Below the pieces are notes generated by a model that saw only the letters and a list, made by a program, of their open reading frames with translations, did no database searches and was not told the DNA's origin. From contig NC_083562.1 in the NCBI RefSeq assembly GCF_019925205.1, forward strand, positions 14,694,001-14,758,000: a stretch of 64,000 nucleotides of DNA. The letters run 5' to 3'. This DNA comes from Metopolophium dirhodum. Its lineage: Eukaryota > Arthropoda > Insecta > Hemiptera > Aphididae. Positions 58,791 to 64,000 of this stretch are shown here, one piece after another; within the stretch, counting starts at the first letter, position 1; every line of letters begins with the position of its first letter. Both the position numbers and the translations under genes were made by a program.

Positions 58791-59301
58791 ATTAAAGATT
58801 TTGATAAGATTAGAATTATAATTTGTATTGCTTTTCTACAAAAAAATTTAAGTTAGTTTATTTGTTTTCTTAATTTAAAAAAATGGTGTATTAAATATGT
58901 TGAGAAAATGTTTATTGAAATATTCATCACGGTTTTCACACACCTACAAAAGCAGTAATAATAAAATTGTCAGAGCTAAAAATTGATAATGTTATGAAAA
59001 TGAACATCTGCACAAACGATAAAATTTTAATAGTAAATTCAAATAACCACTAGAATTGATATATACGTAGGCCATCGAAATAAAAATGTATTATTTATTA
59101 TTCAACAATATAGTTATCATACATAATTAACCTTTCCTAACTATGTTTAGTCTATGTATATAGTGATCTGAAAATCCATACAGATTTATAAATTTATAAT
59201 TCTACTAGATCAATCTGCTTGGCAAAAACAATAACAATAATATATTATATACAAACGCGGACCTACAAATTTGTATATTCATAAGTCATAACGCATAAGC
59301 C

Positions 59302-60597
59302 ACTAGGGAACGGCTTTGAATGCAAATTGCATTTTTTTTCTGAATGTCCAAAAATATTGCTTTTCAAGCAGAAAGTTCATTTTACAAGGAATTAAAAAAT
59401 GTAATTTTTTTTTTGCAATTTTCGCATTTTTAAGACTAACTTTTTCGAACTTTTTTTGACATATTACTATTTTAGTGTATTTTATGTTTCGAAGTAATTT
59501 TTATATAAGAATGGATAACATTTTATAAAAATGTAATTAAAATTCATTCTAACTATTGGGAGGTCAACATTTTGAATTTCCAGTGGTTTTCAATAGCACC
59601 GGGGAAACAAAATAAAAATTAAGGAAAAACGGGAATTTTTACTCAAAATTGGTTTTCGACAAAATCGCTTTCAGTTTTTGGTGTAAATCTAAAACAAACG
59701 GCTTATATAGTTATATTAGAATATTCTATACACGATAAATTTTCAAAATATTTTGATTTATTTTGAACTGTTTATGGACATTTTCAGTTTCCAATTGTTT
59801 AGTTTTTTTTTTATGAATGTCAATAAAATTGTATTTGTTGGCTAAAAAAGCTTGAAAATTTAAAACAAGGCTTCTTATATATTGATATAATAGCGTTTGA
59901 AAAATATTAAAAATCCTTATTCACAATTTTTTTTTTATAAGCATTTAAAGTTAGAATGTTGACAAAATTCATTAAATCCAAAATTTATTTTGTACCTAGT
60001 TAAAAATTTATAAAATGTTCAACTTTTATAGCCGAGGATTGAAAATTTAAAACGAGGTTTTACGTAAATAGGTTATAATTACTATAATTACTTTACTCAT
60101 AATAATATCATAAAATATACTTAGTAATATTATAGGCTGACCGTCTTTGTTCAGAATCGTTTTTCTTATACAATGATAATATTATATCATTTAACACAAT
60201 CCATTACAGAGACCCATTTGTATTCTACTGTACAGCAGAGCGACATCTACTTGCTCGTATTTTTATTATTTGTTATGTTTTTACCGATCAGATAAATATG
60301 GTGCTGTCGATCGTCGCCACCTATAATACGGGTTGTATAATTAATTTTTTGGAAATAATTTTCAGGCTAAAAAGATAGGAGAAGATGAATACTAAGATTG
60401 TACGAAAAATTAATGATAACAAGAATTTATAAAATTATAATTAATTAGAAACAAAACAAATTTTTTCAGTGTTAAAAATAATTTTTTAGAGCAATTTTTA
60501 GTGCATTTTTAAAAAAAAATTCTGTTATGTATGCATTTAATCGTATTTTTTAAGGCATTTTTCTTATTTTTTAGAGCATTTAAATCCATTCCCTAGT
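59302..60597. mobile_element. TIR-bracketed segment containing repeat copy H
   Basis: Left end ACTAGGGAACGGCTTTGAAT followed by GC and right end GCATTTAAATCCATTCCCTAGT are inverted with 18 of 22 matches. Close inside both ends the word GCATTT(TT) recurs several times (59331, 59425; 60503, 60531, 60555, 60577). The middle is largely a minus copy of the 1.5-kb family. It looks like a non-autonomous TIR element into which, or around which, that family inserted. No clear target duplication. Confidence 0.45.
59545..60283 (-). repeat. Truncated copy H of the repeat family
   Basis: Minus order modules: GGGAGGTCAACATTTTGAAT, TTAAGGAAAAACGGGAATTT, GAACTGTTTATGGACATTTT, TTCAGAATCGTTTTTCTTAT (60149), CATTACAGAGACCCATTTG and TACTGTACAGCAGAGCGACA (60228). 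The 3' terminal module (CTCAGAATC end) is missing. Confidence 0.8.
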
Positions 60598-60701
60598 CAT
60601 TATTATATTATAACTTTAGAATATAAATACATTTTATTTATTTTATTTTATTATTGTAATGACATTTGGTGATAACTGATAATCTCTTAAATCAGTTTTG
60701 A

Positions 60702-62152
60702 CATTTTAGATTCTTAGCGGAACGATGAATGTATTGATTTTACAATGATGTGTCTTTTTTTTTTTTATTTTTTTTATTTGTGTCTGAGAACACCTTTTAG
60801 AGCAGTAAAAATGCTTCGATTTTCTTCAACAGTACCTTTTCTGATAGGAAAGTGAATCTAGTTGGTACTTTGGGGGGTCAAAAGTAAAAATTTCCCAATA
60901 GTTTTCACAAGCGACAAGATAAACAAAAGAAAAATTAAGGAAAAACGGGAATTTTTACACAAAATTGAATTTGGATTTTGGTGTAACTTTAAAACAAATG
61001 ACCGTAGATACTTGAAATTTTCACTGGTTTTTTATATTTGCATTTTCTATACACTATAACATTTTCAAAATATTTTGATTTATTTTGAACTGTTTAGGGA
61101 CATTTTCATTTTCCATTTTTTTTATTTTTTTTTATAAATATATCAATACAATTTTATTTGTTGGCTAAAAAGCTTGAAAATTTAATAGAATGCTCCTAGT
61201 ATATTGTTTCAAAGGCAGATGAAAAATATTAAAAATCCTTAGTCACAGTTTTTTTTTCTAAGCATTCAAAGTTCATAAATTGACAAAATATGGAAAAATC
61301 ATGAAAATTAGCAAATTATTTTGAGTTAAAAATTTTTCTTTTTAAATCTAAGGTTTTAAAATGTAATACAAGATTCCTCATAAGTTTTTCTACATTTATC
61401 AAAAAAAAAAATGTCCATAAGAAAGTCAAATTAAATTTTTATGAACGTTTGAAATTCAAATTTTTACATCATTGGATATTGACTCAATTTCTCATGTAGC
61501 GATTTCCTTATTTTGTTGTAATTCAAAAACGAACGAATTTAGATACTTGAAAATTTCACTGAATGTTTATATTAGCATTTTCTATACACCATACAATTTT
61601 GAAAATATTTTGAATCTTTTTGAGCTGTTTACGGACATTTTCAGTTTTCAATTTTTTTAGTTTTTTTTTCAATAAATATCAATAAAGTTTTATCTGTTGG
61701 GCCAAAAAGTGTAAAAATTTAATACAAGGCTCCTGATATATTAATACAATATCAGTTGAACAGTATTAAAAATACATAGACACAATTTTTTTTTATAAGC
61801 ATTTAAAGATCGAATTTTGACAACATTTATCAAATTTATAATTTAATAATTATTTTGTAGTTAAAAATTTATAAAATGTTCAACATTTATAGCTAAAGAT
61901 TGTAAATTGAACACAAGGCTCTTAGGCTCCACGTAAATATATAAAGGTTATGTATAAATTACTTTATTCACAATAATATCATCAAATATACTTGGTAATA
62001 TCATAGGCTGACTGACGGTTTTCGCTCAGAATCGTTTTTCTCATACAATGATATTATATCATTGAATTCAAATTTAACACCATCCATTACAGTGATCCAC
62101 TTGTAACCTACTGTACAGCAGAGCGACATCCACTTACCACCTTTTTTATTTT
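60702..62152 (-). repeat. Copy D of the repeat family, full length in minus orientation
   Basis: Begins TTTTAGATTCTTAGCGGAAC (the 3' end), followed by GATGAATGTATTGATTTTAC and CTAGTTGGTACTTTGGGGGG. It ends with CTCAGAATCGTTTTTCTCAT (62028), CATCCATTACAGTGATCCAC and AGAGCGACATCCACTTACC (about 62122-62140). The internal body unit is duplicated as in copy A (GAACTGTTTAGGGACATTTT near 61086 and GAGCTGTTTACGGACATTTT near 61621). Confidence 0.88.
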
Positions 62153-62159
62153 CTATTTC

Positions 62160-63520
62160 TGTTGAAAAAAGTAGATGTTCTTATTTTATAAAACAATTAA
62201 AGAACTCAGAACGCATAAATAATCACTCATTAGTCATTATCGTGTACTGAAGAATAACAGTGTTAGTTTTTAAAAGCACTAATATAACCATGTTTTTAGT
62301 TTTATTCTTCTCTCAATTTAAGATTTAAGATCACTCATAGAAATATGTACCTATAGTTGATTTAACATCAAATATCAATTTATAAAGTATGTTTTGTGTT
62401 CGAACTATTGACATCACTGTCGTGAATTATGAAAAATATGCTTAAATATTAAGGCATTATTCGATAATATCAGGGTTAATACCGTAAGTTAAAACTAAAC
62501 CGTATTATTAATCTTGAGATGATTTGTAATTATTATCAATGATTATTTATTTTTAAGTATAGTTAATTACTATACAATTTAATTTAAAAAACATCAATCA
62601 CAAAAACGTCTCTATCACAATTTCTGAAAAATTCTTTGATAAAGAATATTATAAGTATAACTTGATACTTGATCCTTCATCTTAAAAAAAATTTAAATAA
62701 TCATAAATATATATTAATATATTTTTAATTAATTTTAAATAATCTTTTGAAAAGTTAAGCCATCCGATTAAAGATTTTTTACAAAATTAATTTAATTACA
62801 AGTAACAATTAACCATACAATAAAAAAAGTTAAGTTAAAGTTATTAAGATATACTAAAATCTATATAATATCAAACAAAAAGTTCTCATTATAAAATGTA
62901 ATTTAAAAAAATCTGACATTGATTTATACCGTGTGGATATGAGAGTACTTTTATTGTATTTTTCATCTGGACACATAATAGTGTAATCGTGTATCGTAAT
63001 CATACGAGTTCGTTAATATGATTTATTAATATGTATCACATTAATATTATCTAATAAAGCCATATCAATATCAATATTAGGTACTTAAAATATAGTAAAA
63101 AATTTAAATCCTAGAAAATTGTTAATTTTATATTTTTATATTACTTAAAAGTTGTTTTAATTGATAAGATGATACACGAAGTTATGTAGTTCTGATAATA
63201 ATATATTTCTATACAAATTATATATTGTTTAAAGTTGATTTGTGGATAAGTGCAGTATTTAAGAATGTGAGCGGCTTTCTCGCACAATATAATAATATTA
63301 TAACTCATAAGATCCTGCACAATTACACTACAATGGAATTATAAAAAAGTCATAACACTTTAACGGTTAATAAATACCTACCTACTAATATTGCACAATA
63401 AATCAAACTCGAGTTCGTTCAATAACATAGGTAGATAATAGACTAAAATACTTCTTCTAAGATGACGCAGAGAAAAATGTAATGAATGTACGTAAAAATA
63501 TTTTTAGATGTTTAAGTCTC
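62160..63520. other. AT-rich spacer without a supported gene
   Basis: Nothing recognised between repeat copies. Confidence 0.5.
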
Positions 63521-63524
63521 GTAA

Positions 63525-64000
63525 TAAAAAAGTCTCTGCTGTGTATGGTTGGTCAGAAGATTTTGAGACTTCGAGTGTATCGCCATTGAGTAGATGGCTA
63601 AAATGTATGTGTTCAACTTGAATTCAATGATAAATCAATTGTGACCGGAAACGGACGGTCAGCGTCAGCCTATATTTCTAAGGTTATTTTAAGTTTATTT
63701 CTAAGGATATTTTATTATATATTTAAATTGATATTGGTAATATATTTTTCTACTAGTTATATGGTAGCCGGTAGGTTGAACTAATTTTTGACGGAAAAAA
63801 TATAAGAACTAAAACTATTATGTTTTGTTTCAATATACTTTTTTTCAACATTTGAACTTGAATGTCTATAAAAATAATTGTGCATAATATTATATATTAT
63901 CGTTAAGTATTTTATATTTTTAAATTACTATTATAACAACGTATGAGGAACTGTGTATAAAACTGTCAAGCTTTTTGGCTGACCATAACATTTTTTATCA
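63525..64000 (+). repeat. 5' part of copy I of the repeat family, running off the window
   Basis: CTCTGCTGTGTATGGTTGG, ATTGAGTAGATGGCTAAAAT, TTGAATTCAATGATAAATCA and CGGAAACGGACGGTCAGC match the 5' modules, and the body follows (TCAACATTTGAACTTGAATG, 63846). The copy continues beyond 64000. Confidence 0.7.

Noticed and set aside
1..64000. CRISPR arrays, bacterial operons or prophage
   Set aside because: No regularly spaced identical repeats and no prokaryotic gene organisation; the window is clearly animal nuclear DNA.

Overview
The window is animal nuclear DNA, most likely from an aphid or a close hemipteran relative. It is very AT-rich, with TA/AAT microsatellites everywhere and the recurrent palindrome TAGGTACCTA. 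There is no operon structure. A few islands are rich in CpG, and the interspersed repeats are of insect type. The species call is an inference from sequence style; no mitochondrial or conserved nuclear gene fixes it. Almost all long reading frames here are chance frames in low-complexity DNA. I accept no complete, named protein-coding gene.

Genes and fragments: (1) 1640-1966 (+) is a broken C-terminus of a GMC oxidoreductase (glucose-dehydrogenase-like) with its signature motifs in three frames. (2) 17244-17296 (+) is a possible internal exon. (3) 24902-25135 (-) is a 77-codon frame whose first third is repeated about 230 bp away. (4) 31588-31946 (+) is a two-exon model with a 106-bp phase-0 intron. 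(5) 43990-44063 (+) looks like a first coding exon with a signal peptide, downstream of a CpG-rich promoter and a 5' UTR donor at 43257. (6) 49021-49282 (+) is an unrecognised Cys-containing frame. Several of these could belong to genes whose other exons lie outside the window.

CpG/GC-rich islands, which are candidate promoters, 5' UTR exons or enhancers, lie at about 3500-6260, 11380-12110, 27270-27680, 32980-33420, 36905-37450, 41930-43260 and 52190-53250. The islands at 41.9-43.3 kb and 52.2-53.3 kb are followed by or contain good splice donors on the + strand.

Mobile elements are the clearest content. A 5S-rRNA-derived SINE with an A-tail lies at 14945-15179. A 329-bp hAT-type MITE with a perfect 8-bp target duplication lies at 15651-15979. 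A 723-bp TIR element at 34801-35523 carries many internal copies of a TTAAGTCA motif, and a smaller element of similar design lies at 22578-22866. Short TIR elements lie at 36588-36716 and 40473-40626. The 3' end of a Jockey-clade LINE (20784-21116, -) sits inside a 1.7-kb repeat with a 13-bp target duplication. That 1.3-1.7 kb non-coding repeat family occurs at least eight times, in both orientations, and makes up most of 53.5-64 kb. The remaining stretches are AT-rich intergenic or intronic DNA in which I see no gene.
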